A DNA stretch of 30,226 nucleotides from a virus. Shown here piece after piece: positions 24,081 through 30,088 of this stretch. The stretch covers positions 1-30,226 of the IMG/VR virus record IMGVR_UViG_3300025369_000046; one strand, written 5' to 3'. Numbering within the stretch: position 1 is the first letter of the stretch; every line of letters begins with the position of its first letter. Below the pieces are notes generated by a model. That model saw only the letters and a program-made list of their open reading frames with translations. It searched no databases and was not told the DNA's origin. The translations under genes were made by a program, and so were the position numbers.

Positions 24081-24422
24081 TTATTGGCGCTCTTCAATAT
24101 GAGATTGAACTCTTCCCTCTAATCTAGAAAGGTCTTTAACAATCTCAATTTGATTGACGCGTAACTCCTTTACATCTGTCTTGACTTCGCTGACGTCCTC
24201 TTTTAACTCTTTGACAATAGGAAGAATCTGCAGTTTAATAGCGTCGTTAATTGAACTGCCGTGATTAGGGCGAAGCTCTTCTAAGCTTGGGCGAATCTCA
24301 TCCAGGTATTCTTTAAGAGCTTCTGTTGAATGCTGCTTTACATACCATCTAGCGATACCTGTTAGGGCACCTGCTATAAAAAGGGAGGAAGATATCGTTG
24401 CAGTGATTGTGGCTAAATCCAT
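24081..24422 (-). CDS. Membrane-anchored coiled-coil protein (DUF2746-like)
   Basis: 113 residues. One N-terminal transmembrane helix (about residues 8-27, TISSSLFIAGALTGIARWYV) is followed by a long charged coiled coil. The motif NHGSSINDAI resembles the 'HGSSLRD' signature of DUF2746-type actinophage proteins. It is the first gene of the lysis operon, with a weak ribosome site (GGA 7-9 bases before ATG 24422). Probably a holin-associated or lysis-control membrane protein; the role is inferred from context. Confidence 0.6.
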   Translation of the reverse strand: MDLATITATISSSLFIAGALTGIARWYVKQHSTEALKEYLDEIRPSLEELRPNHGSSINDAIKLQILPIVKELKEDVSEVKTDVKELRVNQIEIVKDLSRLEGRVQSHIEERQ

Positions 24423-24555
24423 TAGGAATCCAGTTCTTTATAGTAGATTAGACTAGATGCACGAATGTTGTCCAGAGAATTTGCACAAAAATGAACGATT
24501 TGTATAGTTTTACATATAAATACATAAATTTCTGCCTCAAACACACCCTCTTAAC

Positions 24556-24586
24556 TTGACATGGCCTGTATCTCTGGTGTTTTATA
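24556..24586 (+). promoter_or_regulatory. Candidate promoter of the secreted transglycosylase unit
   Basis: A perfect TTGACA (24556-24561) is followed after 19 bases by TTTATA (24581-24586). The spacing is slightly long. The surrounding 24423-24590 gap is gene-less, AT-rich around 24500-24535, and probably also carries the minus-strand promoter of the lysis operon, although no clear pair was found there. Confidence 0.5.
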
Positions 24587-24595
24587 GAGTATGAG

Positions 24596-24618
24596 AGAAC
24601 CAGTAATGGTTCTTTTTT
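24596..24618 (+). terminator. Leader hairpin with U-run upstream of transglycosylase gene (attenuator?)
   Basis: AGAACCA (24596-24602) and TGGTTCT (24607-24613) form a perfect 7-bp stem with a GTAA loop, followed by six T residues (24613-24618). It has full intrinsic-terminator form and lies between the promoter and the start codon at 24639, so it could attenuate the gene. Confidence 0.65.
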
Positions 24619-24638
24619 GTTTACTGAGAGGAGCAGCA

Positions 24639-25148
24639 ATGCTTAATATCAGAATCAATATGGCAATTGATTTGAAGAAAGTCGCAGTAGTAGTGACAAG
24701 CTGGTTCATCGTTTTTGGACAATTGTTCACCCCAGCTCAAGCGCTACCTGCAGCAAAAGAAAAGGTAGTAAAAGTTGCGCTTACGTACTTGACCGTGATT
24801 ACTACTAAAACTGAAGCCAAGGAGGCTTTAAATAGCAAGTACGCAAAATACTTTGACCCAGAATCCTTAGCGTTCCTCACGTTGTACGCTAAAGGGGTTC
24901 CAATGGCCGAATGGAAGTGTTTAAGAGCTCTATGGCAGAGTGAGTCCCACTTTAACCCTAAAGCCCTTAATATGAGCTCCAAGGCCTTTGGAATAGCCCA
25001 ATTCTTGCCTTCTACGTGGGATAACTATAAGGTCACAAAAACACCTAACGCCCTACTACAGATTAAGTATGGGTTGCGTTATATTAAAGTTAGATACGGA
25101 ACTGCTTGCCAAGCACAGGCCTTTCATATGGCTCACGGCTGGTATTAA
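24639..25148 (+). CDS. Secreted lytic transglycosylase-like (SLT fold) wall hydrolase
   Basis: 169 residues from ATG 24639, which has GAGAGGAG five bases upstream; an earlier in-frame ATG at 24591 would begin before the leader hairpin and is rejected. The N-terminus is a signal peptide (basic residues, hydrophobic VAVVVTSWFIVFGQLF, then TPAQA before LPAAK). The catalytic domain shows LWQSESHFNPKAL (98-110, E102 the likely catalytic acid), AFGIAQFLPSTW (116-127), LRYIKVRYGTACQA and a terminal GWY, as in actinobacterial SLT/APF-type proteins. Cysteines 94 and 157 may pair. It stands alone on the plus strand with its own promoter and terminator. Unlike the endolysin it would be exported by the host Sec system. 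Confidence 0.82.
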   Translation: MLNIRINMAIDLKKVAVVVTSWFIVFGQLFTPAQALPAAKEKVVKVALTYLTVITTKTEAKEALNSKYAKYFDPESLAFLTLYAKGVPMAEWKCLRALWQSESHFNPKALNMSSKAFGIAQFLPSTWDNYKVTKTPNALLQIKYGLRYIKVRYGTACQAQAFHMAHGWY

Positions 25149-25154
25149 AGAGTA

Positions 25155-25190
25155 ATAAAAAAGCCCCCGAGTGATCGGGGGCTTCTTTAT
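25155..25190. terminator. Bidirectional intrinsic terminator
   Basis: AAGCCCCCGA (25161-25170) pairs perfectly with TCGGGGGCTT (25175-25184) around a GTGA loop. A-run 25157-25162 gives T residues for minus-strand transcripts and CTTCTTTATTT serves the plus strand. It ends both the transglycosylase unit and the PASTA-protein gene. Confidence 0.92.
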
Positions 25191-25197
25191 TTGGTAA

Positions 25198-26577
25198 TTA
25201 GTATACGTATGTGAATGTTCCGTCTTGAGTTCCTGGGTTTTCACCAGTTGGAAGCTTGTATAGAACCAAGTTAACTGAGGAACCTACTGTTTGAGTTCCA
25301 GTTAAGCTCTGGCTGTAAACTGTTCCTGCATTGTCTACAGTAGCTCCTGTTGTGCGGTATGTGGTTGTTCCTGTGTCAAAATCAGCATTTCCAAGTAGGC
25401 GATCGGCCTCACGGTAAGTCTTTCCAGTGACTGTTGGAACTGTTGCTGTTGAAGCGGATGCTGCAATTGTCACTACTGCGTTTCCTGCAACACCTGTAAG
25501 TGCTGAGTCTGTAGCAGCATTTGTAACTGTGAACTGAGTAGCAGTTGCAGAAGCAATTGTTACAGCAGACAAGTTAAATGCTGAAGCAGTTGTGTAGGTC
25601 TTTGCGTAGTACTGAGTACCAATTGGTTGAGATGAACCAGCTGATACATAGTTGTAAAGACCTGTGATTGTCACAGTCTGTCCTGATGTAAATGCGTTGT
25701 TAGCTGTGTATGTAACAGTTGTGCCGTCAGATGAAACAGCAGTTACTGTTGCATATAGCTTTGTTGCTGGGTTGAATCCACCGTTAGCTGTGTTTTGTGG
25801 GAAAGCGTCCCAGCCATTGATAGCACGAACGTGGTTATCAGAAGGAACTGTTAGGCTTACTTGGCCAACTGCTTGTGTGATATCCGCAGTAGCGATTGTA
25901 TAGCTAGAGTAGTCTGTAGTTGTTCCCCATGCGTAGTCCGCACCAATTCCTGGAATAACTTCTAGGTTAACAGATGCCTTACCTGTAGCGCTTGATACAG
26001 CACGATCTTGGGTAGAGCTTGTAACTGTGAAGTTTGAAGAAGTTGCAGATGCAATTGCAACAGAGCTCTTGTTGTATGCAGATGTGTAAGTACCTGTAGC
26101 AGTTGAGGTTGAACCTGTAGCTGCTGAAGTTACTGTGAAGTTGGTGTTAGTTGTAACTGCCAAGATTGTCTTGCTTCCGTTAAATCCAGCAGCAGATGCG
26201 CCACTGATAACGATTGTTTGGCCAGCTGAAAGGCCTGTTGTTGAAGCTGTTGCATAAGTTACTACGCCAGCGTTTGCTGTGATACCTGTGATAGTTACTG
26301 TGCTTGATAGACCAGTAACTGTTACTAGCTCACCAGCAAGAAAGTTATTAGCTGATGTGTAGGTAATAGTTGTTCCGTCACCAGAAGCTGCTGTTACTAC
26401 AGCAGTATCGATGTCAGATCCCGCAGAACCTGTAGTTCCGCCTGTTGCATTGTAGGTAACTGGTGATGTACCAGAACGGTCGTCGTTTGTTTGAATAGGC
26501 ATATTGCCCCAAACAAAGTCAACAGCTACGTTACCTGAAGGGGCTTGCTTATAGCCCGAGTCACGAATGACTGCCAT
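25198..26577 (-). CDS. Beta-rich virion protein with C-terminal PASTA domain
   Basis: 459 residues. The N-terminus IRDSGYKQAPSGNVAVDFVW resembles a conserved segment seen in actinophage structural genes. The middle has several beta modules (AGELVTVTGL, AGQTIVISGA ... GFNGSK, SGQTVTITGL) like those in the giant tail protein, around a globular part (PGIGADYAWGTTTDYSSY ... VRAINGWDAFPQN). Residues ~380-442 (VPTVTGKTYREADRLLGNAD ... SQSLTGTQTVGSSVNLVLY) fit a PASTA domain. In actinobacterial Ser/Thr kinases PASTA modules bind peptidoglycan, so wall binding by the virion is plausible. It starts at ATG 26577 with AGGAA upstream. Alternative: a capsid-surface fibre. Confidence 0.7.
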   Translation of the reverse strand: MAVIRDSGYKQAPSGNVAVDFVWGNMPIQTNDDRSGTSPVTYNATGGTTGSAGSDIDTAVVTAASGDGTTITYTSANNFLAGELVTVTGLSSTVTITGITANAGVVTYATASTTGLSAGQTIVISGASAAGFNGSKTILAVTTNTNFTVTSAATGSTSTATGTYTSAYNKSSVAIASATSSNFTVTSSTQDRAVSSATGKASVNLEVIPGIGADYAWGTTTDYSSYTIATADITQAVGQVSLTVPSDNHVRAINGWDAFPQNTANGGFNPATKLYATVTAVSSDGTTVTYTANNAFTSGQTVTITGLYNYVSAGSSQPIGTQYYAKTYTTASAFNLSAVTIASATATQFTVTNAATDSALTGVAGNAVVTIAASASTATVPTVTGKTYREADRLLGNADFDTGTTTYRTTGATVDNAGTVYSQSLTGTQTVGSSVNLVLYKLPTGENPGTQDGTFTYVY

Positions 26578-26606
26578 TTGATTTCCTATCTATAGATGGG
26601 TTTAAC

Positions 26607-26624
26607 GTCCCATGCGCCTGGGAC
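26607..26624 (-). terminator. Short hairpin in the gap between two virion genes
   Basis: GTCCCA (26607-26612) pairs with TGGGAC (26619-26624); an outer TGGGTTT (26597-26603) and AAACCCA (26643-26649) could pair as well. There is no T-run. It could attenuate transcription or stabilise the mRNA; the function is uncertain. Confidence 0.35.
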
Positions 26625-26684
26625 CTTATAAGTCTATCTATCAAACCCAAACATGTCGGGCTTTAATCAGAGAGGATTTGGTCT

Positions 26685-27164
26685 TTAGGCGCCCATAAAA
26701 AGAAAAATGTCTTGAAGACCAGCTGAAGTAGAAGACACGTTAGAGCCGTTGAAGTTACCGTTGTTATCAACATAACTAACTGTAGTTCCTGCTGAGTTTT
26801 TCCACTCTTGAAGGTTTGCTGTCTGTCCGCTTGTTGCTTGAATAACAAGACCTTTTACAGAAGCAGAAGATGGCGTAATTACGTTTGCGCTATCCCCAGT
26901 TTTACGAAGGTATTGAGTATGAGAATCTGCAACAACGCCTTTTTCAATATTAGCAAGGCGAGAAGTTACTGTTAGGTAGTCAGTTGCTGTGTTTGCCCAA
27001 CCAGAAGCAGAAGCCGCTGTAGCAAGAGAGGGACTAACTCCTAAAGTGTTTTCAATAGCAACTACTTCATCTTGAATGGCATTTGGATGCCCTGCATCTA
27101 TGATTTCGGTTACGTTTACGTGGGTAGTAAAAGTCTTTACTGAACTTGGATATGTAGCTGCCAT
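26685..27164 (-). CDS. Short tail-fibre-like protein
   Basis: 159 residues. It begins TYPSSVKTFTT and continues IDAGHPNAIQDEVVAIENTL, a common N-terminal pattern of phage fibre proteins that trimerise. A later stretch, SHTQYLRKTGD, and the segment QTANLQEWKNSAGTTVSYVD recur in similar form (QTANLTEWQNSSG) near the C-terminus of the collagen-like fibre. ATG 27164 has AAAGG upstream. It is probably a short fibre or a fibre-assembly partner. Being separated from the main fibre block by the head and lysis genes is notable. Confidence 0.68.
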   Translation of the reverse strand: MAATYPSSVKTFTTHVNVTEIIDAGHPNAIQDEVVAIENTLGVSPSLATAASASGWANTATDYLTVTSRLANIEKGVVADSHTQYLRKTGDSANVITPSSASVKGLVIQATSGQTANLQEWKNSAGTTVSYVDNNGNFNGSNVSSTSAGLQDIFLFMGA

Positions 27165-27179
27165 GTCAAGCCTTTCATT

Positions 27180-27202
27180 GGAAGTATAACTATGATACTT
27201 CC
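27180..27202 (-). promoter_or_regulatory. Perfect 8-bp inverted repeat between gene modules
   Basis: GGAAGTAT (27180-27187) pairs with ATACTTCC (27195-27202) around a 7-base loop. It lies between the small-gene operon and the fibre gene and lacks a T-run. It may be an operator for a dimeric regulator, or a hairpin separating the two modules. Confidence 0.5.
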
Positions 27203-27209
27203 TGTTTGA

Positions 27210-27371
27210 TTAGTTTTGGTGCTCTCCGTTAGGTCCTTTTCCAGGAGTGGAATAGGTTGCAATACTTGGGCGTTCTTGTGGGTTTAGATATGTGCGTCGT
27301 AGTCCAAAACGAGAATCACGAATAGTAGCTAGTTGAGCTTTTGGTTGTTTAAATTCTTTTTTTCTGTTCAT
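27210..27371 (-). CDS. Small basic hypothetical protein (53 aa)
   Basis: 53 residues from ATG 27371, starting MNRKKEFKQPKAQLATIRDS and ending KGPNGEHQN, Arg/Lys-rich and probably flexible. ATG 27371 overlaps the upstream stop by 4 bases. It is the last gene of the small-gene operon before the inverted repeat. No function is recognised. Confidence 0.55.
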   Translation of the reverse strand: MNRKKEFKQPKAQLATIRDSRFGLRRTYLNPQERPSIATYSTPGKGPNGEHQN

Positions 27372-27553
27372 GGTGTCCAGCGATTTTGCTGTTTAGCCTG
27401 TGTGTCTTTTCCTTTAATAACTGGGTTAACTACCCCTACTCGAGTGATACCTTCTCTAAATTGACGTGAAGCCCCTACTTTAATAGCAGCTTTAATAGGA
27501 GAGGTTGTCTCTGATTTTATCTCAGACTTAATGACAGACTTGTTATTTTTCAT
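27368..27553 (-). CDS. Small basic hypothetical protein (61 aa)
   Basis: 61 residues, strongly basic (MKNNKSVIKSEIKSE start, many Lys and Arg), likely nucleic-acid or virion associated. It overlaps the genes on both sides, typical of this tightly packed operon. No domain is recognised. Confidence 0.5.
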   Translation of the reverse strand: MKNNKSVIKSEIKSETTSPIKAAIKVGASRQFREGITRVGVVNPVIKGKDTQAKQQNRWTP

Positions 27554-27830
27554 CTAACTTTTTAATCTTTCCAATTGACATTCCTGGAAGAGATGGCTGA
27601 GTATAGCGAGGCTTTCTTTCAGAAATAACTCCTGGCTTAGGAGCAGATTCTGTAACAGGCTTTGAAGTCTCTGTCTTATTTACTGAAGCCTTAGGCTTAG
27701 TTGTTTTAGTAGGTGCGCCAAACTGACGTCCCTTGTTTTTAGCAGGGGCTTTACCGCGCTTTAGAGAACCTTTAACAATATTTCCAATAGCGGATGCCGC
27801 TTCAAGGTCAATAGAGCGTTTATTTATCAT
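27543..27830 (-). CDS. Basic, low-complexity hypothetical protein
   Basis: 95 residues, Lys/Pro/Thr-rich. A short helical head (MINKRSIDLEAASAIGNIVK) precedes a disordered KGRQFGAPTKTTKPKAS segment. The ATG at 27830 lies inside the 3' end of the upstream 38-residue gene, an 11-base overlap. Function unknown; DNA binding is possible from charge alone. Confidence 0.5.
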   Translation of the reverse strand: MINKRSIDLEAASAIGNIVKGSLKRGKAPAKNKGRQFGAPTKTTKPKASVNKTETSKPVTESAPKPGVISERKPRYTQPSLPGMSIGKIKKLDEK

Positions 27831-27936
27831 GTTCTGATTCTAGGTGTTTTTCTTCGCACGAGCGTGCTAAAGACGGAACCACCCATTTTTTGCCACATAT
27901 AGTGCACCGATAGTTAGTGTCTAGGGGTTTACCCAC
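27820..27936 (-). CDS. Tiny zinc-finger protein (38 aa)
   Basis: 38 residues from GTG 27936, with AAGGAG five bases upstream. C11 and C14 (RCTICGKKW), C27, H31 and H36 form a plausible CCCH/CCHH zinc finger. It fills a gap between two coding genes and overlaps the next start. The strong ribosome site and cysteine spacing support it as real. Confidence 0.6.
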   Translation of the reverse strand: MGKPLDTNYRCTICGKKWVVPSLARSCEEKHLESEHDK

Positions 27937-27945
27937 ACTATCTCC

Positions 27946-28146
27946 TTAGTGCAGTAGGTTGAACTCGCCTTCAGGGTCATAAACCTCTACGGCTTTTTTA
28001 ACTAAGTCAGATCCCGCTTTACGGGCATGGTGTCCACAGAATAGAAGTTCACCGTTAATAAATGTAGCAATAACTCTGGCGGCAGCTCCGCAAGAATCGC
28101 AGCGGTCTTGAAGCGTAAGTTCTCTACGAGCAACTGTAGTTGGCAC
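27946..28146 (-). CDS. DUF7455-like zinc-ribbon protein
   Basis: 66 residues. C16 and C19 (RCDSCGAAA) with C37 and H39/H40 (ELLFCGHHAR) match the zinc-ribbon pattern of DUF7455-type actinobacterial proteins, usually encoded in actinobacteria and their phages. It starts at ATG 28146. Its role is unknown; presumably a small nucleic-acid-binding or regulatory factor. It supports an actinobacterial host. Confidence 0.75.
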   Translation of the reverse strand: MPTTVARRELTLQDRCDSCGAAARVIATFINGELLFCGHHARKAGSDLVKKAVEVYDPEGEFNLLH

Positions 28147-28155
28147 TATTACTCC

Positions 28156-28320
28156 TTAGAAAGGGGCTTTACCGTCAGTAGGAATGAAAGGTTTTTTCTC
28201 ATTACCTGAAGCGGTTAATTTTTTATGCTCTTCCTCTGCATGCTTATCAAACTCAACCCAGTCTTCATTTGTCATTGTTGTGAATGGGTCTGGAAAACCT
28301 TGGTCACTATCGCGTTTCAT
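28156..28320 (-). CDS. Small acidic/charged hypothetical protein (54 aa)
   Basis: 54 residues from ATG 28320, beginning MKRDSDQGFPDPFTTMTNED and ending DGKAPF. Strongly charged helix WVEFDKHAEEEHKK in the centre. ATG 28320 overlaps the upstream stop by 4 bases; GGAG lies just past its own stop for the next gene. No family is recognised. Confidence 0.55.
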   Translation of the reverse strand: MKRDSDQGFPDPFTTMTNEDWVEFDKHAEEEHKKLTASGNEKKPFIPTDGKAPF

Positions 28321-28598
28321 GCTACACCGCTTCCGCCTGCTGTTGGAGCTGCACCTGCAGCAGCACCGCTTCCTGAATTCATACTAGCACCTTCGGCGCT
28401 TTCTTGTGCAGCAGTCTCTCCAACTTCTGACATTGGAGATTCACCTTTTTCTGACATAGGTGATTCAGCGCCAAAATTACCAACAATACCGCTTCCACCA
28501 ATAGTTAAATAAGAAGGATTAATAGTAGATGTGCTTGGATCCCAAAAACCTCTTGCAGGGTATTGTTCATGGTAACGAGTGCGCTTAGAGTATTTCAT
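28317..28598 (-). CDS. Hypothetical protein with GESPMSE repeat
   Basis: 93 residues. A basic start (KYSKRTRYHEQYPARGFWDP) leads to a Gly-rich region and two near copies of (A/G)ESPMSE, then an Ala/Gly-rich tail. ATG 28598 shares one base with the upstream stop. Probably disordered; no function is recognised. Confidence 0.5.
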   Translation of the reverse strand: MKYSKRTRYHEQYPARGFWDPSTSTINPSYLTIGGSGIVGNFGAESPMSEKGESPMSEVGETAAQESAEGASMNSGSGAAAGAAPTAGGSGVA

Positions 28599-28729
28599 TA
28601 CTTATTCTCGTCTAAAATCTCTTTTAAATTCGGTACGCCTGTTCTTGTTTCTTTAGGCTTCTTATCTGCATTTAGAATGTCCACAAGGCTAGGAATAGCT
28701 TTAGGAAATTGTGTCTCATCAGTATTCAC
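28598..28729 (-). CDS. Tiny hypothetical protein (43 aa)
   Basis: 43 residues from GTG 28729, with GGAGG six bases upstream. Two copies of a short motif, IPSLVDILNADK and VPNLKEILDENK, suggest an internal duplication of an amphipathic helix. It fits between neighbours with one-base and three-base overlaps. Confidence 0.55.
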   Translation of the reverse strand: MNTDETQFPKAIPSLVDILNADKKPKETRTGVPNLKEILDENK

Positions 28730-28905
28730 TACATACCTCCTAGGTATTTTTTACGTCGTTCAGAAAAAGCTGCTTGGTTCTTAACCGCTTCTACAATATC
28801 AGGCGCTGCAGTCTTTAACGCTTCTGGAGATTGCTTAGCAGTCTGCACTTGCCAGTCAAACTCTTCTTGGCGCTTAGATTGAGCATCTTGTTGGCGGTTA
28901 ATCAC
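28729..28905 (-). CDS. Small helical hypothetical protein (58 aa)
   Basis: 58 residues from GTG 28905, helical and Gln/Lys-rich (RQQDAQSKRQEEFDWQVQTA ... AFSERRKKYLGGM). The start overlaps the HNH gene stop (GTGA). It has a weak upstream purine tract. No family is recognised. Confidence 0.5.
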   Translation of the reverse strand: MINRQQDAQSKRQEEFDWQVQTAKQSPEALKTAAPDIVEAVKNQAAFSERRKKYLGGM

Positions 28906-29192
28906 TTCTCATTCTCTTTCTTACCTGCACGACGTTTATTTTCTTTAGCAGTATTCTTGCCGTGCTTTAGGGCTCTTAAGTTACCTTTGCTGTCATTGCT
29001 GTGATTGTTGTCTTTATGATCAACGTCTACATTGCGAGGTAGCTTACCGTTCTTTCCCTCATAGTCAGCGCGAGCTTTATTTTTAGAAGTAGTAACCCAC
29101 TTATCGCCTACTTTTTTCTTGTAGACGTAAATAGGGCGTCCGCCATTAGCGGCAGAGCCTTTATAAGGCCCAAACTTCTTTGTCTCAGCCAT
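28902..29192 (-). CDS. HNH endonuclease (HNH_3-like)
   Basis: 96 residues from ATG 29192, chosen over an upstream in-frame TTG/GTG-type start that would overlap further into the neighbour. LPRNVDVDHKDNNHSND (51-67) followed by GNLRALKHGKN is the HNH_3 core: D58-H59, N71 and a following H77/N80. These small nucleases nick or cut DNA and in phages can act in packaging or as homing-type genes. It lies in a tight operon rather than interrupting another gene, so a phage-house role is favoured. It overlaps the neighbour by 8 bases. Confidence 0.78.
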   Translation of the reverse strand: MAETKKFGPYKGSAANGGRPIYVYKKKVGDKWVTTSKNKARADYEGKNGKLPRNVDVDHKDNNHSNDSKGNLRALKHGKNTAKENKRRAGKKENEK

Positions 29193-29349
29193 TTTTCTTT
29201 TTCTTCTTAGCCATAGCCATGTTGTCAATCAGGTTTGGATAAGGACGACCAGCAGCTTTAGCGCGTGCCTTTGCTGCAGCCTTCTTCTTTGGCGTTAAAG
29301 CCTTAGACTTCTTCTTTGGATCTGGGGTGTCCCATACTTCTTTAGCCAT
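29185..29349 (-). CDS. Small Lys-rich phage protein (54 aa)
   Basis: 54 residues, starting MAKEVWDTPDPKKKSK and with RAKAAGRPYPNLIDNMA near the end. This pattern, 'PDPKKxxKxLxPxxKxxAKARAKAAGRPYPNLVDN', recurs in small phage proteins, often near HNH genes. Highly basic, so DNA binding is plausible. ATG 29349 shares one base with the stop of the upstream gene. Confidence 0.65.
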   Translation of the reverse strand: MAKEVWDTPDPKKKSKALTPKKKAAAKARAKAAGRPYPNLIDNMAMAKKKKKNG

Positions 29350-29609
29350 TAGCAATCCCACTTTCTTAATGCAAGCGCTTTACGAGTTGGCTTGCCGTTG
29401 TCCCCAATCATAGGGCCTGGCATGCCTCCCATACGGGCGCAAAATGATTTACGGCGTGAAGCAGCCTTTGGAGACTTTCGTGCCTCCTTAGCCGATACAG
29501 GGGGCTTTAAATGATGTCCCTCACGGGCAGCAGAAGCTCTACCTTTAGCGTTTAGTCCGCCTTTTGGGTTTTGTCCTTCTTTACGAGTCCAAGCAGGTGA
29601 TTTAGCCAT
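29349..29609 (-). CDS. DUF6321-like phage protein
   Basis: 86 residues. SPAWTRKEGQNPKGGLNAKG, RRKSFCARMGGMPG and the closing RKALALRKWDC match the widespread small phage family with 'W.RKEGKNP.GGLNAKGR ... RKSFCARM ... ALRKWKC' (DUF6321). Function unknown. ATG 29609 abuts the upstream stop. Its terminal Cys and the FCARM Cys may be functional. Confidence 0.75.
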   Translation of the reverse strand: MAKSPAWTRKEGQNPKGGLNAKGRASAAREGHHLKPPVSAKEARKSPKAASRRKSFCARMGGMPGPMIGDNGKPTRKALALRKWDC

Positions 29610-29846
29610 TTACTTATCTCCATGTTTATGTGATGCTTTACGGTGCCAGTCTTTAACTGCCTGCTCACCCTCTTCTACAGAGTGAACGCCAGCCTTCTTA
29701 GTAAGGTCAATTTTGTCCCACTTAGGGTCATTCTTACCAGCGTGGTCAACAATAACGTCTCCACCCTTTTCATATACAGTGTGCATTGTTCCGCCTGCAA
29801 CTACTTTTGCAACACGGCGCTTATCGTGGGCTCTATCTTTAGCCAT
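29610..29846 (-). CDS. Small hypothetical protein
   Basis: 78 residues. KVVAGGTMHTVYEKGGDVIVDH suggests a short beta-hairpin; the C-terminus is basic (WHRKASHKHGDK). ATG 29846 shares one base with the stop of the upstream gene. No domain is recognised. Confidence 0.55.
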   Translation of the reverse strand: MAKDRAHDKRRVAKVVAGGTMHTVYEKGGDVIVDHAGKNDPKWDKIDLTKKAGVHSVEEGEQAVKDWHRKASHKHGDK

Positions 29847-30088
29847 TAGTACTCCTTGTTCATTGTACGTTTTGATCGATTAAGAATGTCTGCAGATTGC
29901 TCTGATACGTTATAGCGTCCATATGAGGCGCGTGGGCCGTCATATTGACCGACATGTACTACGCGAAACTCATTTAGACGAGAGCGCTTTTGTTTCATCT
30001 CTTTATTCTTCTTATCGCCCTCTTTCTTAGGTCCAAATTCACCTAGAGCTCTTTGAGCGCGTGTACGACCTAGTGCTGGGTCTTTCAT
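29846..30088 (-). CDS. Small basic hypothetical protein
   Basis: 80 residues from ATG 30088, which overlaps the preceding stop as ATGA and has GGAG 9 bases upstream; an earlier in-frame ATG at 30103 lacks a site. Highly basic N-terminal half (KKEGDKKNKEMKQKRSRLN) followed by FRVVHVGQYDGPRASYGRYN. No family is recognised. Confidence 0.55.
   Translation of the reverse strand: MKDPALGRTRAQRALGEFGPKKEGDKKNKEMKQKRSRLNEFRVVHVGQYDGPRASYGRYNVSEQSADILNRSKRTMNKEY

Noticed and set aside
24423-24590. Possible tRNA or small RNA gene in the gap
   Set aside because: No cloverleaf-compatible pairing or T-loop sequence was found by eye; it is better explained as a divergent promoter region.
24591-24638. Upstream ATG start for the secreted transglycosylase
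   Set aside because: It would place the leader hairpin and U-run inside the coding region, has no ribosome site, and spoils a normal signal peptide.
27840-27945. Apparent 100-base non-coding gap in the small-gene operon
   Set aside because: It is filled by the 38-residue zinc-finger frame with an AAGGAG site.
28902-29192. HNH gene as an invading homing element
   Set aside because: It does not split another gene and is tightly overlapped by neighbours on both sides, so it looks like a resident phage gene.
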